Assembly (NCBI GenBank): GCA_947454525.1 | Contig: CANGJM010000002.1 | Location: 62,001 to 126,000 of the forward strand | Source: Flavobacteriales bacterium | GTDB taxonomy: Bacteria > Bacteroidota > Bacteroidia > Flavobacteriales_D > Crocinitomicaceae | DNA: 64,000 bases | Direction of reading: 5' to 3' | Shown: positions 1-7,651 of the stretch, piece after piece | Layout of the letters: every line of letters begins with the position of its first letter | Position numbering within the stretch: position 1 is the stretch's first letter | Translations under genes and position numbers: made by a program | The notes under the pieces: model-generated | Seen by the model: the letters and a program-made list of their open reading frames with translations, nothing else | What the model was told of the DNA's origin: nothing | Databases searched by the model: none

Positions 1-460
1 CATTGTTAATGCTTGCGGAAAAACGGTAACGAGCAGTAGGTTTCAACGACGATTTCATTGGGTCTGTTGACGTTTGTATCACTTCGTTTGCTCCTGTCGG
101 AAGTGTTTTGAAGTAATATACTTTTTGCTCAGGACCATAGAAATATCCGTTGGTGTCCTTGTCTTGAATGAGTGTGTCTTTTAAAATCCACGTGCGTGTA
201 ACGGTTCCGTTCACGACTTCAGAAATCGTAGCATCCACTTGGTCAAAGTAACTTGAATCCGCAATTTGTGCAATATCCAATGCGTTTCCTGGTCCAATGA
301 AAGCGCGTGTGATTTTAACGTAGTGTAGGGAGTCCGCCTGATCCAACAAACCATAGACAATAGCGGTTTCTTTAAAGTCACCAGCTAGTTTCAAATCCTC
401 GGAACAGCTTTGCAGGAATAATGCTGCTAAAAAAAGAAGGGAGAGAAAACGTTTGATCAT
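1..460 (-). CDS. Lipoprotein, possibly DUF4249-like (3' end outside window)
   Basis: The reading frame starts at an ATG at 458-460 and runs off the left edge, so only the first 153 residues are visible. The N-terminus is a lipoprotein signal peptide with hydrophobic leucine-rich core and lipobox LFLQSC, the cysteine being about residue 19. The mature part begins with a short beta-type stretch (ETAIVYGLLDQADSLHYVKI) that resembles the start of DUF4249 proteins, which are outer-membrane-associated lipoproteins of Bacteroidetes often found near TonB receptors. That family assignment is a resemblance only. It follows the two prolyl isomerase genes on the same strand after a 32-nt gap, so it may be the last gene of that operon. 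Confidence 0.7.
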   Translation of the reverse strand, partial: MIKRFLSLLFLAALFLQSCSEDLKLAGDFKETAIVYGLLDQADSLHYVKITRAFIGPGNALDIAQIADSSYFDQVDATISEVVNGTVTRTWILKDTLIQDKDTNGYFYGPEQKVYYFKTLPTGANEVIQTSTDPMKSSLKPTARYRFSASINN

Positions 461-492
461 CTGAGTTAGTTTGAATCAAAAATACAATTTAT

Positions 493-1428
493 TTAGCGAA
501 TTCCTTGAGGAGCGATTCCTAAATCGGGCGTTTCACTTTTTTCAATGGAAATTAATTCCACTTCAAAAATCAATGGTGAATAAGGTTTGATGATTGTGTT
601 TGGCGGTGGATTTCCACCATAAGCCAATTCTTGAGGAATGAAGAATTTGTATTTAGAACCGATGTTCATCAACTGAATTCCTTCTGTCCATCCCGGAATC
701 ACTTGATTTAAGACAAAGGTAACTGGCTCTCTTCCAATTGAACTATCAAAGATTCCACCTTCAGGAATGCTTCCTTGGTAATGAACTTTTACACTAGATG
801 TTGCTGTTGGATGTGCTCCTTTTCCAGCTTTTACCACTTGGTATTGCAATCCACTAGCCGTTGTCATGATTCCCGGTTTCGTTTTGTTCATTGCTAAAAA
901 TCCTTCTCCAGCTGCTTTGAACTGCTCTGTGATTTTTGCATATTTTTTATTCATTTCCACTTCGAAAGCAGCCATGATTTTCTTGCGGTCCTCGTTTTTC
1001 AATACTTCGATATCTAACTTGTTCAGTCCATCAGCGAAACCTCTTTCGACCATTTTGATGTCGATCAATGGCAAAGCATCTAAATCCTTAAAGTATCCTT
1101 CAAAACGTTGACGGTTGATTTTTCCAACAGCCAATGATCCTTCTGCATTGTATTTATCGTTGAACTCTTTTCCAGTTTTTCCGATGCATTTTGTCACGGT
1201 TTTAGACAGACCTTCAAATTCTGAATCAGAAACTTTGCATTTGAAACCTTCCACTAATTTTTCTTTATCCATCTTGTTAAATGGACTTTCTGTAATGAAT
1301 GGTTTAGCGATTTCACAACCCAATACATACGAGTATTTCTCTTGCATGGTTTTTAATTCAACTTTCTCTTCTCCACCACATGCTTGTAGGATCAGGAATA
1401 AGGCGATAAATAGGGAATAACGAATCAT
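493..1428 (-). CDS. FKBP-type peptidyl-prolyl cis-trans isomerase, lipoprotein
   Basis: A 311-residue protein with a lipoprotein signal (lipobox LILQAC, Cys about residue 17), then an alpha-helical FKBP_N-like dimerisation region (about 30-185), then a C-terminal FKBP domain (about 195-300) with the typical blocks VKVHYQGSIPEGGIFDSS, VIPGWTEGIQLM and IPQELAYG. It should catalyse proline isomerisation and act as a chaperone for exported proteins, anchored in the periplasm or outer membrane. Its ATG overlaps the stop of the upstream FKBP gene in a TAATG junction, so the two are probably translationally coupled. The C-terminal half is clearly similar to that of its neighbour, which suggests a tandem duplication. 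Confidence 0.92.
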   Translation of the reverse strand: MIRYSLFIALFLILQACGGEEKVELKTMQEKYSYVLGCEIAKPFITESPFNKMDKEKLVEGFKCKVSDSEFEGLSKTVTKCIGKTGKEFNDKYNAEGSLAVGKINRQRFEGYFKDLDALPLIDIKMVERGFADGLNKLDIEVLKNEDRKKIMAAFEVEMNKKYAKITEQFKAAGEGFLAMNKTKPGIMTTASGLQYQVVKAGKGAHPTATSSVKVHYQGSIPEGGIFDSSIGREPVTFVLNQVIPGWTEGIQLMNIGSKYKFFIPQELAYGGNPPPNTIIKPYSPLIFEVELISIEKSETPDLGIAPQGIR

Positions 1429-2027
1429 TAGTTAATGTTTAAAAGTTCAACTTCAAAAATAAGTGCACTGAATGGTTGGATGGGTCCACCTGGGTGTGGA
1501 TTTGCTCCGTAGGACAATTCTTGTGGAATGTATAAACGGAATTTAGATCCAACAGACATCAATTGCAATGCTTCAGTCCATCCTGGAATCACTTGGTGAA
1601 CGCCGAATGTTGCGGGAGTCCCACGTAACATAGAACTATCGAAAACCGTTCCATCGATTAACGTCCCGTGGTAATGAACGGTCACATTGTCCGTTGCACC
1701 TGGTTTTGCGCCATCACCTGCCGTTAAAACCTCGTATTGCAATCCTGAGAAGGTTTGGTGAATGCCTTCTTTTTTCGCGTTTTCCGCTAAAAATTCTTCA
1801 CCTTGTGTTTTGTTCGCACTAAAAGCTGCATTCTTTTTCTCATCCAAGTATTGTTGGATAAAAATGTTTGCTTCATCCGGAGTTAAAGCAGTTGTTTCAT
1901 CATTGAAAACCGCCTGAATGGCTTGCATCATCAAGTTCACGTTGATGTGCTCTAACTGTTGATTTTTCAAACTTTCACCGATGCTCATTCCAACACCGTA
2001 GCTCGCTTTTTCTTCTAAAGATTGCAT
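1428..2027 (-). CDS. FKBP-type peptidyl-prolyl cis-trans isomerase (FklB/FkpA-like)
   Basis: A 199-residue protein with no signal peptide, an N-terminal helical FKBP_N region (about 1-90, beginning KASYGVGMSIGESL) and a C-terminal FKBP domain (about 95-198) with VHYHGTLIDGTVFDSS, HQVIPGWTEALQLM and YIPQELSYG. The expected role is cytoplasmic proline isomerase/chaperone of the FklB type. It is the first gene of the pair and its stop codon is shared with the start of the lipoprotein FKBP downstream. Nothing looks truncated. Family membership is secure; substrate is unknown. Confidence 0.93.
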   Translation of the reverse strand: MQSLEEKASYGVGMSIGESLKNQQLEHINVNLMMQAIQAVFNDETTALTPDEANIFIQQYLDEKKNAAFSANKTQGEEFLAENAKKEGIHQTFSGLQYEVLTAGDGAKPGATDNVTVHYHGTLIDGTVFDSSMLRGTPATFGVHQVIPGWTEALQLMSVGSKFRLYIPQELSYGANPHPGGPIQPFSALIFEVELLNIN

Positions 2028-2122
2028 TTAATTGATTTTAAGGAGACGAAGTTAAGAAAAATGCGTCGGAGATCTTTGAAAAAATCAGGCGAATACTTGA
2101 ATAATTGTAACAACATGTAAAA

Positions 2123-2611
2123 ATGCCCGTTGAAGGCTTTATGCAAAAATCCTTTCACTTTGATTACGAGCTTCATTCCACGTGGGAAAACCTAGCTGAA
2201 TCGGACCTTCACTTGGTTGAATTAGCCTATGAGGCGATGGATTTAGCGTATGCTCCGTACAGTGAATTTAAGGTCGGCGCAGCGGTTCGTTTGTCGAATG
2301 GACTCACCTTGAAAGGAAATAACCAAGAAAACATTGCGTATCCATCTGGACTTTGTGCAGAGCGTGTGGTTCTTTTTTACGCCGGAGCAAATTATCCATC
2401 GGAATCCATCGAAACAATTTGCGTTGTGGCACGTGGAGATTTAATGCCGAGTGAGTTTTTGCTTTCCCCGTGTGGATCTTGTCGTCAAGTCATGTTGGAA
2501 ACCGAAAACCGTCAAGCGAAAAAGATTCGAGTGATCTTGGTGAACCAAGACAAGCGCACGATCATTCTTCATTCCGTTAAGGACTTGCTTCCATTTGGAT
2601 TTGGGAAGTAG
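2123..2611 (+). CDS. cdd: Cytidine deaminase
   Basis: A 162-residue homotetramer-type cytidine deaminase, which hydrolyses cytidine and deoxycytidine to uridine and deoxyuridine in pyrimidine salvage. Visible motifs are the substrate-binding YAPYSEFKVGAA (about 43-54), the zinc/catalytic CAE (C78, E80) and the second zinc motif PCGSCRQ (C117, C120). The length fits the short tetrameric class with an N-terminal extension of about 25 residues. An internal ATG at residue 7 is an alternative start. The gene is transcribed alone, divergent from the FKBP genes, and is followed by a hairpin. Confidence 0.95.
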   Translation: MPVEGFMQKSFHFDYELHSTWENLAESDLHLVELAYEAMDLAYAPYSEFKVGAAVRLSNGLTLKGNNQENIAYPSGLCAERVVLFYAGANYPSESIETICVVARGDLMPSEFLLSPCGSCRQVMLETENRQAKKIRVILVNQDKRTIILHSVKDLLPFGFGK

Positions 2612-2660
2612 GGGAAGGAAATTTCAAGAAACAATTTAACGACAGCTGATCGTAAATATT

Positions 2661-2678
2661 CACCGCAAAAATGCGGTG
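2661..2678. terminator. Hairpin between convergent cdd and the toxin gene
   Basis: CACCGCA, AAAA loop, TGCGGTG gives a perfect 7-bp stem. A third copy of CACCGCA preceded by five T residues lies at 2694-2700. It sits between two convergent genes and could end transcription of cdd, but the T-run does not follow the stem directly, so its strength as an intrinsic terminator is uncertain. Confidence 0.5.
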
Positions 2679-2749
2679 ATTAAATCAATTTTTCACCGCA
2701 AAGGAAGATGTTGAATGTCTGGAGGGGACGTTTAGTTGAAAAACGATGA

Positions 2750-3157
2750 CTATCTTTTTAAGTATTCTTCCGCTGTCATGACGGGAATGCTGGAATGTTT
2801 GAAGTCCTTTCCGTTTCGTGTGATGATCACGGAACAATTCGCTTGTAAAGCACTGTAATATTGAACGGAATCCTCAAAATCTTTGAATGGAGAATTCAAT
2901 CCTTTTTCCACGGTTTCTTCATTGACCTCACAGACTTCACAAATAATTTTAAACTTTCTTAGTTTCGTGCGAACGAATTCCTCGGACTCATATTTATTCA
3001 GGATAAAATCAACCGTAGTAAAAGAAAGGGGAGAGGATACTAGGACCAGTTTCTTTTGATCGGCTAATGTTGCCAATCGTGCAATGGCATCGAAGTGAGG
3101 ATCTCGGTGCGCTAATAAATCCAGTATGACATTGGTATCCAAAAACAATCTACTCAT
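2750..3157 (-). CDS. PIN-domain RNase toxin (VapC-like)
   Basis: A 135-residue PIN-domain protein, expected to be a metal-dependent endoribonuclease acting as the toxin of a type II toxin-antitoxin pair. The acidic site residues are visible: D7 in FLDTNVILD, D93 and D96 in FKDFEDSVQ, and D118 in TRNGKDF. Length matches the family. Its ATG overlaps the stop of the upstream antitoxin gene as ATGA, which is typical for such pairs. The RNA target cannot be told from sequence. Confidence 0.87.
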   Translation of the reverse strand: MSRLFLDTNVILDLLAHRDPHFDAIARLATLADQKKLVLVSSPLSFTTVDFILNKYESEEFVRTKLRKFKIICEVCEVNEETVEKGLNSPFKDFEDSVQYYSALQANCSVIITRNGKDFKHSSIPVMTAEEYLKR

Positions 3158-3408
3158 TTGTATTTCTTTTCTAGGTGCGTTAAACGTTCCTTTTTAGCAT
3201 CAAAATCTGCCGGAAGCTTCGTTTTGGTGGACATGCTTTTGACAAAATCAGAGATTTGATCCTCGTCGTTGCTTTCTTCAGAGATCAATGAATTCAAGTA
3301 GTTTTCAATCAATTTAGACAAACTAACCTGATGACTCTTGGCATATGTTTTTGCCTCGTGAATAATCTCGGCATTCAGATTTAAGGTGAGTTTTGTGTTC
3401 ATCATCAT
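3154..3408 (-). CDS. Ribbon-helix-helix antitoxin (DUF6364-like)
   Basis: An 84-residue protein. The first 45 residues have the ribbon-helix-helix pattern: a short beta strand (TKLTLNLNAEII) followed by two helices (HEAKTYAKSHQ, SLSKLIENYLNSL). The rest is charged and probably wraps the toxin. Three ATG codons lie in tandem at the start (3408, 3405, 3402) and any could be used. It would neutralise the PIN protein downstream and repress its own promoter; two direct repeats right upstream are candidate operator sites. Confidence 0.82.
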   Translation of the reverse strand: MMMNTKLTLNLNAEIIHEAKTYAKSHQVSLSKLIENYLNSLISEESNDEDQISDFVKSMSTKTKLPADFDAKKERLTHLEKKYK

Positions 3409-3412
3409 AGGT

Positions 3413-3447
3413 TTACGTGTAAAAATAAAAAAAAATTACGTATAAAA
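3413..3447. promoter_or_regulatory. Candidate antitoxin operator (two TTACGTRTAAAA repeats)
   Basis: TTACGTGTAAAA at 3413-3424 and TTACGTATAAAA at 3436-3447 differ at one base and start 23 bp apart, about two helical turns. They are 5-39 bp upstream of the antitoxin start. Ribbon-helix-helix antitoxins generally bind such tandem sites to autoregulate. The repeats are seen; their role is inferred. Confidence 0.5.
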
Positions 3448-3582
3448 TGAATGAACCGCTATTTTCATGAATCCTTTGGAATCGAATTGGTCCAATTAGC
3501 TAACGCAGATGTTTCGTTTTTATTTTAAGAAAGAGAAATGAGATTGTCGTTTTTTTTACGGGAATCCGGATGCTGCGAAATC

Positions 3583-4353
3583 CTATTTATGACGAAACCA
3601 ACAATCGTGACGGTCGTCTTCGTAGCCTTTAAAAACAGTATTCACGGGAGTTCCGTGCTTAAGGTTTTCGTTGAATTTCGTTCGAACCAAATAATTAAAT
3701 GCGCCCATGTCACCAGTAAAAGCGGTTTTATTCTCGCGGTTACCTCGTTCGTGAATGTCGCACAACTGTTGAATGAATTCAAAGAACAGGGGAGCTTTGG
3801 CGCCAATGATTCCGCAATTTAATAGGGTTTCATCACCAAAGGACTTTTCATAGTCGGCATAGTCCGGAAGTTTGTTGCGCAGGTGCGTGGAATGCTCGTT
3901 CATCCATTCGTTATTCAGTATTTTGGGCTCGTCCCCGCAAAAAATGGACTGTGGATTTTCCGTAAAAAATGCTTCGGTAAATGGATTTTGAACGAGCGTA
4001 ACATCGGAGATATCCGTCACGAAAATGTGATCAAACAAGTTTACATTTTTCTCCAGAAAATCACGGTAAACGAAATAGCGAAATACGTTTGGATTGAATG
4101 CTGGATTGTAATCGACGCGGATAAAAGAAATATGGTCATTTTCATATTTCCGACAGGTTTCCACGCTGAAATTGTTGTGAAAGATGATTCCGTGTAGCTT
4201 TTTGTCCGCAATGGATTCCGCCCAGGCACGCACCAATTCATAGGAGTCATCGTGTAGGGTTTCATTCCGGTTTACATCATAGACACCTGAAATGTGACAG
4301 GCCATGATAACGTTGCCGTTTGACGAAAAATTGGGGCTATCGGAAAAGGACAT
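3583..4353 (-). CDS. Putative glycosyltransferase (GT-A-like fold)
   Basis: A 256-residue soluble protein without signal peptide. It contains FDHIFVTDISDVTL, where TDISD resembles the DxD metal/nucleotide-sugar motif, then LLNCGIIGA and TGDMGAFNYLV, a pattern common to glycosyltransferases that report a bound acceptor or donor site. A sugar transfer role in surface glycan synthesis is likely but the family was not identified with certainty. It lies 3 nt after a GT2 gene on the same strand, so the two are probably one operon. Confidence 0.6.
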   Translation of the reverse strand: MSFSDSPNFSSNGNVIMACHISGVYDVNRNETLHDDSYELVRAWAESIADKKLHGIIFHNNFSVETCRKYENDHISFIRVDYNPAFNPNVFRYFVYRDFLEKNVNLFDHIFVTDISDVTLVQNPFTEAFFTENPQSIFCGDEPKILNNEWMNEHSTHLRNKLPDYADYEKSFGDETLLNCGIIGAKAPLFFEFIQQLCDIHERGNRENKTAFTGDMGAFNYLVRTKFNENLKHGTPVNTVFKGYEDDRHDCWFRHK

Positions 4354-4356
4354 CCA

Positions 4357-5007
4357 TTAACAATTGACAAGGTTTTCTTTTTTGATCGTTGAGCAAATGC
4401 TATTTGGCATGTTTCGGTGATAAATGTAGGTTCTTAAGTCCGCTTTTTTCACACGAAATTGAGCTCCAGCTTTTTCGTAAAAATCGGCGTCAGCGGCGAA
4501 TCCATTTCTGAAATCGATGCTCGTGAACACTTTTTTTATTCCGAACAAAGTACCGAAAAGGATGACCTCGTCTAAATGGATGAGTTTCGTTTGGTCGTTT
4601 TTATCCGGTACGTAGTAATCGTCCATGCTGTCAACGATTGTTTCGGTGGTAGAGCAAATCAAATCCACGTTTTCCATTTCTTTCAAGCACTCCGTTAAAT
4701 GGTTTGGTTTGTATTGATCGTCACTGTCCAAGATGGTAATGTAGTCGCCCATGCTGTAAAGTACACCGCGGTTGATGGACGCAGATTGTCCGCGGTTGCT
4801 GTGACGGATGTAGATTATTTTGTCCTCGTGTTGCTCCACGTATTGCATCAAGGCTTCACGGTTATTTTGGGTACTGCCATCATCGATAATCAGCAGCTCG
4901 AAATCTTGAAAATCCTGATTTAAAACGGAATCAATTGCTCGTTTGATATAAGAGAAATCGGTATTAAAAACAGCCATTAGAACGGATATCTTTACTTGTC
5001 TCAACAT
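4357..5007 (-). CDS. Glycosyltransferase family 2
   Basis: A 216-residue GT2 enzyme. It has the N-terminal nucleotide-binding strand KISVLMAVFNTDFSYIKRAI, LLIIDDGSTQ, the ASINRGVLYSMGDYI block and the DxD-type motif LDSDDQY near residue 95. The protein is short for the family and lacks membrane helices, but no frameshift is apparent. The acceptor is unknown. It forms a two-gene unit with the downstream glycosyltransferase-like gene and is preceded by an unusual CT-rich tract and GC palindrome. Confidence 0.85.
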   Translation of the reverse strand: MLRQVKISVLMAVFNTDFSYIKRAIDSVLNQDFQDFELLIIDDGSTQNNREALMQYVEQHEDKIIYIRHSNRGQSASINRGVLYSMGDYITILDSDDQYKPNHLTECLKEMENVDLICSTTETIVDSMDDYYVPDKNDQTKLIHLDEVILFGTLFGIKKVFTSIDFRNGFAADADFYEKAGAQFRVKKADLRTYIYHRNMPNSICSTIKKENLVNC

Positions 5008-5102
5008 AAGTGCTTGGTCTAGTGGTTGCGGCGCAAAGATAGGTAAATGTTTGGTTCAGTTTCCGTTTTCCGTTATTCGATGTACGTTTTCAGATGTCCG
5101 TT

Positions 5103-5159
5103 CGCTCTCGCTCTCTTTCTCGCTCTCTTACTCGCTCTCTTTCTCTCCGCCGCGGCGGA
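5103..5159. repeat. CT-rich short repeat tract ending in a 14-bp GC palindrome
   Basis: Units close to TCGCTCTCTTTC/TCGCTCTCTTAC repeat about four times on the plus strand from 5103, followed by the perfect palindrome TCCGCCGCGGCGGA at 5146-5159. The tract lies between the 79-residue gene and the GT2 gene, and would be transcribed as a GA-rich RNA with a GC hairpin. It may act as a terminator or a slippage-prone spacer; no function is established. Confidence 0.75.
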
Positions 5160-5160
5160 C

Positions 5161-5400
5161 TTACTCTGCGTGTTTAGCGTAGATTAGTTGACATACGGTG
5201 TCCATCGCTTTAAACAGCGTTACATCAAATTTCGGGGATGTGGTCAATTTGGTCATGGAGGAAACGGCATCGAAGAGTAGTTCGTTTTCACGTTGAGGGA
5301 TCCGTTCGATGAAGGTAATTTCCTTGCTTCCTTTCTGTGATTCCGAGACGATGACTTCGTTGGTGGTCAAATCGATGGCAAATAATAGGGTCTTTTTCAT
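5161..5400 (-). CDS. Hypothetical protein (79 aa)
   Basis: A 79-residue protein with no recognised domain. It starts MKKTLLFAIDLTTNEVIVSE, a weak beta-hairpin rather than a signal peptide, and continues with mixed charged helices. It lies 21 nt after the HNH gene on the same strand and may be co-transcribed with it. A functional link, such as an immunity or accessory protein for the HNH gene, is possible only on position. Coding status is moderately supported by the ATG and operon-like spacing. Confidence 0.5.
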   Translation of the reverse strand: MKKTLLFAIDLTTNEVIVSESQKGSKEITFIERIPQRENELLFDAVSSMTKLTTSPKFDVTLFKAMDTVCQLIYAKHAE

Positions 5401-5421
5401 TTTGTGCGAGCTTGTTGGATC

Positions 5422-5841
5422 TTAGTGAAGGTAGCAGCGTCCACTGGAATTCGTTGTTTTGTTCTTGCAACGGACACCTTTTTGAGTGGTTCCGGTACAT
5501 TGTCGAGCGGTCGTTGTTGGTTGTTTTGTCGAGCCACCATCGCAGCAATTGGTTCCAACTGTTCTATCGTGTATTTTGCAGGTGCAACTGTTCGATTTAC
5601 TTCGGTTACAGGACATGCACAGCAGTTGAATGTTTGACGCTTCACTGCTTCCGCCGCAAGAGTAAGGGGTGATGTGATCGTATTCCAGATTGGATGAACT
5701 TCCACAGCAATTACAGGTTCCGCCATCTCGGGTGAACACGATTTGTTTCGTCGTCTCCGAAATATAGCGACTCTGTGAAAAGCCGGAGATGCTGATGAAT
5801 AGGAGTGCGAGGAATAAAAGGAATTTTTTCGTTGTTTTCAT
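5422..5841 (-). CDS. Secreted HNH-nuclease-like protein with Cys/His tail
   Basis: A 139-residue protein with a clear signal peptide (hydrophobic core 8-20, GFSQ cleavage region about 20-23). An HNH domain follows: C43-x-C-C46, D55-H56 in the DHITPYSCGG block, N70, and C75-x2-C78 with CNRSKS. The C-terminal 26 residues form a second putative zinc site (C115, C125, C136, H139) resembling the short QCxGxTKKGxRC domain (DUF5763-like). HNH proteins cut DNA; export of one is unusual and would place it in the periplasm or outside the cell. The gene begins 6 nt after a ParD-like gene. Whether it is catalytically active is unknown. Confidence 0.78.
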   Translation of the reverse strand: MKTTKKFLLFLALLFISISGFSQSRYISETTKQIVFTRDGGTCNCCGSSSNLEYDHITPYSCGGSSEASNIQLLCMSCNRSKSNSCTCKIHDRTVGTNCCDGGSTKQPTTTARQCTGTTQKGVRCKNKTTNSSGRCYLH

Positions 5842-5847
5842 TTGATT

Positions 5848-6048
5848 TTAGTCTTTTCTTAGATATTTTAAATGAATTAGTTTCAGCTGTTCTTCAGGAC
5901 TAAAATCGTCTACCCATCCGCTTTCTTCACCAACAATTAGCGCCTTACGGATCACCTCAATTACTGCTTCGGAACTTCCAGGTGTTAGTTCATTTGCGAA
6001 GAATTGCTCAAAATGATTTTCGAGATCATTCGGGGTATTTTTACTCAT
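5848..6048 (-). CDS. ParD-like antitoxin (orphan)
   Basis: A 66-residue protein with the ParD pattern: NHFEQFFANEL, then SSEAVIEVIRKALIVGEESGWVDDF, the ribbon-helix-helix antitoxin segment and its toxin-binding tail. No ParE-type toxin gene is seen on either side. Downstream, 6 nt away, is the secreted HNH gene; upstream is a 155-nt spacer with nothing convincing. It may be a relic of a parDE pair or may regulate the downstream operon. Confidence 0.65.
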   Translation of the reverse strand: MSKNTPNDLENHFEQFFANELTPGSSEAVIEVIRKALIVGEESGWVDDFSPEEQLKLIHLKYLRKD

Positions 6049-6203
6049 ATTATTTTAGATGAACTTAAAACTACCAAAAATTCATAAGGTTCATACAATT
6101 CGTGATCTTATTTATTGGAATGATTTGAAAGGCAGACAATATGTTGGACTTTTTCATCAAATTAACTACAGAATAACTTCTATACCATTCATGCGAAAGG
6201 CTC

Positions 6204-6740
6204 TCATTTTCTAATCAAGGTGATGGTATCGATGCTTTTTTCGGTGTCCCAGGCTTTTTGGTCACTTGGATTTCTTTCTAGGACTTCGATTTTAAGGGTT
6301 TCCTTGAGTTCGTTGGTTAAGAAACGCACGCGAGCATTTTCATCTGCGAACTCGGCAAATTCCATGGGATGATAGGGAAGGACTCTAAATTTATGCAAAT
6401 CGTTCTTTGTTAGGTTATCGAAAGACATGCTCAAAATGTATTTGTAATCGGATTCCGATGGATAATCCTTGACACTATTTTTATTTTTTTCAATCCAGAT
6501 TTCTGCCAATTGAAAAGAATCTGATGCATCAGCTGAATAGTATGTTTTTGCATCAGGAATATAGGATCCTAGGTAAACATGTTGTTTTTTGGCTTCTTGA
6601 ATGGAGGAGGATGAGGAATAAGGTCCACGAGGCTTTTCTTCACCGGCTTTTTCCCACCAATTGTAACATTGTCTGAAGACGAAAATCAGAAAAAGAACAA
6701 TCAATATTCCCTTGGAAAAATTCTTTTCTCTTTTATTCAT
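6204..6740 (-). CDS. Hypothetical membrane-anchored protein
   Basis: A 178-residue protein of no recognised family. Residues 10-25 (GILIVLFLIFVFRQCY) form one membrane segment or uncleaved signal anchor; the remainder is hydrophilic, with a serine run (SSSSS) just after the anchor. It starts 5 nt after the YD-repeat-like gene ends, which indicates an operon. The membrane anchor suggests a periplasmic-facing or envelope protein. Confidence 0.6.
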   Translation of the reverse strand: MNKREKNFSKGILIVLFLIFVFRQCYNWWEKAGEEKPRGPYSSSSSIQEAKKQHVYLGSYIPDAKTYYSADASDSFQLAEIWIEKNKNSVKDYPSESDYKYILSMSFDNLTKNDLHKFRVLPYHPMEFAEFADENARVRFLTNELKETLKIEVLERNPSDQKAWDTEKSIDTITLIRK

Positions 6741-6745
6741 GCTTG

Positions 6746-7651
6746 TTAATAATAGCTAATTGTTCGTTCCACAATATAGTATTTTCCACCATCATCAATG
6801 TACATTTTGATCCAATTTCCAGTGGAATCATATTCGTATGTGTTGCGTTGAATTCCCGTAATTTCTCCATCACCATCTTTTTCGACGACCTCGATTTCAT
6901 TCCCATTTTCATAGGTGTAATCAATGGTTCCATCGGGTTCCCCTTCTTCGTAGTCCAACCAGTGTTCCAAGGTTTTCTGTTTATTGACATATTGATAGGT
7001 TGTTATTTCAACCATTCCTTCATCGTTGTCAGACCATTCATGTTTCACTAACAGATTAGTGCTATCGTATTCGAAGGTCTCCATTTCGGAGTATGTTCCT
7101 TTTACGTAGTCAATTTTAACTAGGTTGTTTAAGGAGTCATAAGAAAAAGTTTCCGTTGAAATGAGTTGATTGGATAGGTATTCCTCTTTTTTAACAAGTG
7201 TGTTTTTATCATTGTAGTAGTACTTAAAGTCTGACTCTATGTGTTTGTCACGAAAGATTTCCTTTGATGAACAGATGTTATTCAGCGAATCGTATGTAAA
7301 AAAGTATTCAAGGTTTCCGTTTTTGATGTCATACACGACTCTGTTTTTGTCATCCAATTTAATGGAATAAGTAACGTAGGGACTTCCGTTTTTAATGTCC
7401 TTTTTTAATTCTAGCAAGCCAAATGTATTGAAGTGAAATTCCTGATCAAATTCCCAGGAATATTGCCAGCCTTTAGTCGCTTTTACGAATTTGTTATTTT
7501 CTTTTTTAGCAAGAAAGGAAGTTGTATGGATCTTTTTCACCTTTCCTTTAAGATTACAACTTTCGAGCTTGTCAAAAGAAAGCGTAGGAATTTGACCAAA
7601 AGCACCGAAGTAACAAAGGCTACAGAGAAAGAGTAAGAATCCTTTTTTCAT
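6746..7651 (-). CDS. Secreted protein with YD-like repeats
   Basis: A 301-residue exported protein starting at the ATG at 7649-7651, which begins a good signal peptide (MKKGFLLFLCSLCYFGAFGQ); the frame opens further upstream but that part has no signal character. The body carries repeated tyrosine-aspartate units of the form (Y/F)xYDSxxN: FFTYDSLNN, FSYDSLNN, FEYDSTN, YEYDSTGN, spaced about 25-45 residues, reminiscent of RHS/YD repeats and common in Bacteroidetes surface proteins. It is followed after 5 nt by the membrane-anchored hypothetical protein. Confidence 0.7.
   Translation of the reverse strand: MKKGFLLFLCSLCYFGAFGQIPTLSFDKLESCNLKGKVKKIHTTSFLAKKENNKFVKATKGWQYSWEFDQEFHFNTFGLLELKKDIKNGSPYVTYSIKLDDKNRVVYDIKNGNLEYFFTYDSLNNICSSKEIFRDKHIESDFKYYYNDKNTLVKKEEYLSNQLISTETFSYDSLNNLVKIDYVKGTYSEMETFEYDSTNLLVKHEWSDNDEGMVEITTYQYVNKQKTLEHWLDYEEGEPDGTIDYTYENGNEIEVVEKDGDGEITGIQRNTYEYDSTGNWIKMYIDDGGKYYIVERTISYY

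Noticed and set aside
2694-2700. Third CACCGCA copy as part of a CRISPR-like or longer repeat
   Set aside because: Only three short copies in 40 bp; best explained by the hairpin.
3538-3822. 94-codon plus-strand frame over the 3' end of the 3583 gene
   Set aside because: Antisense to a gene with glycosyltransferase-like motifs; shadow.
5397-5726. 109-codon frame overlapping the HNH gene and ending at the ATGA of the 79-aa gene
   Set aside because: It is in another frame from the HNH gene, whose metal-binding residues are clearly conserved. Composition looks like a shadow.
5161-6048. A complete parDE or other toxin-antitoxin locus around the ParD-like gene
   Set aside because: No ParE-type toxin frame was found on either strand near it.
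6059-6214. 51-codon plus-strand frame beside the ParD-like gene
   Set aside because: No recognised similarity or signal; could be chance in an AT-rich spacer.
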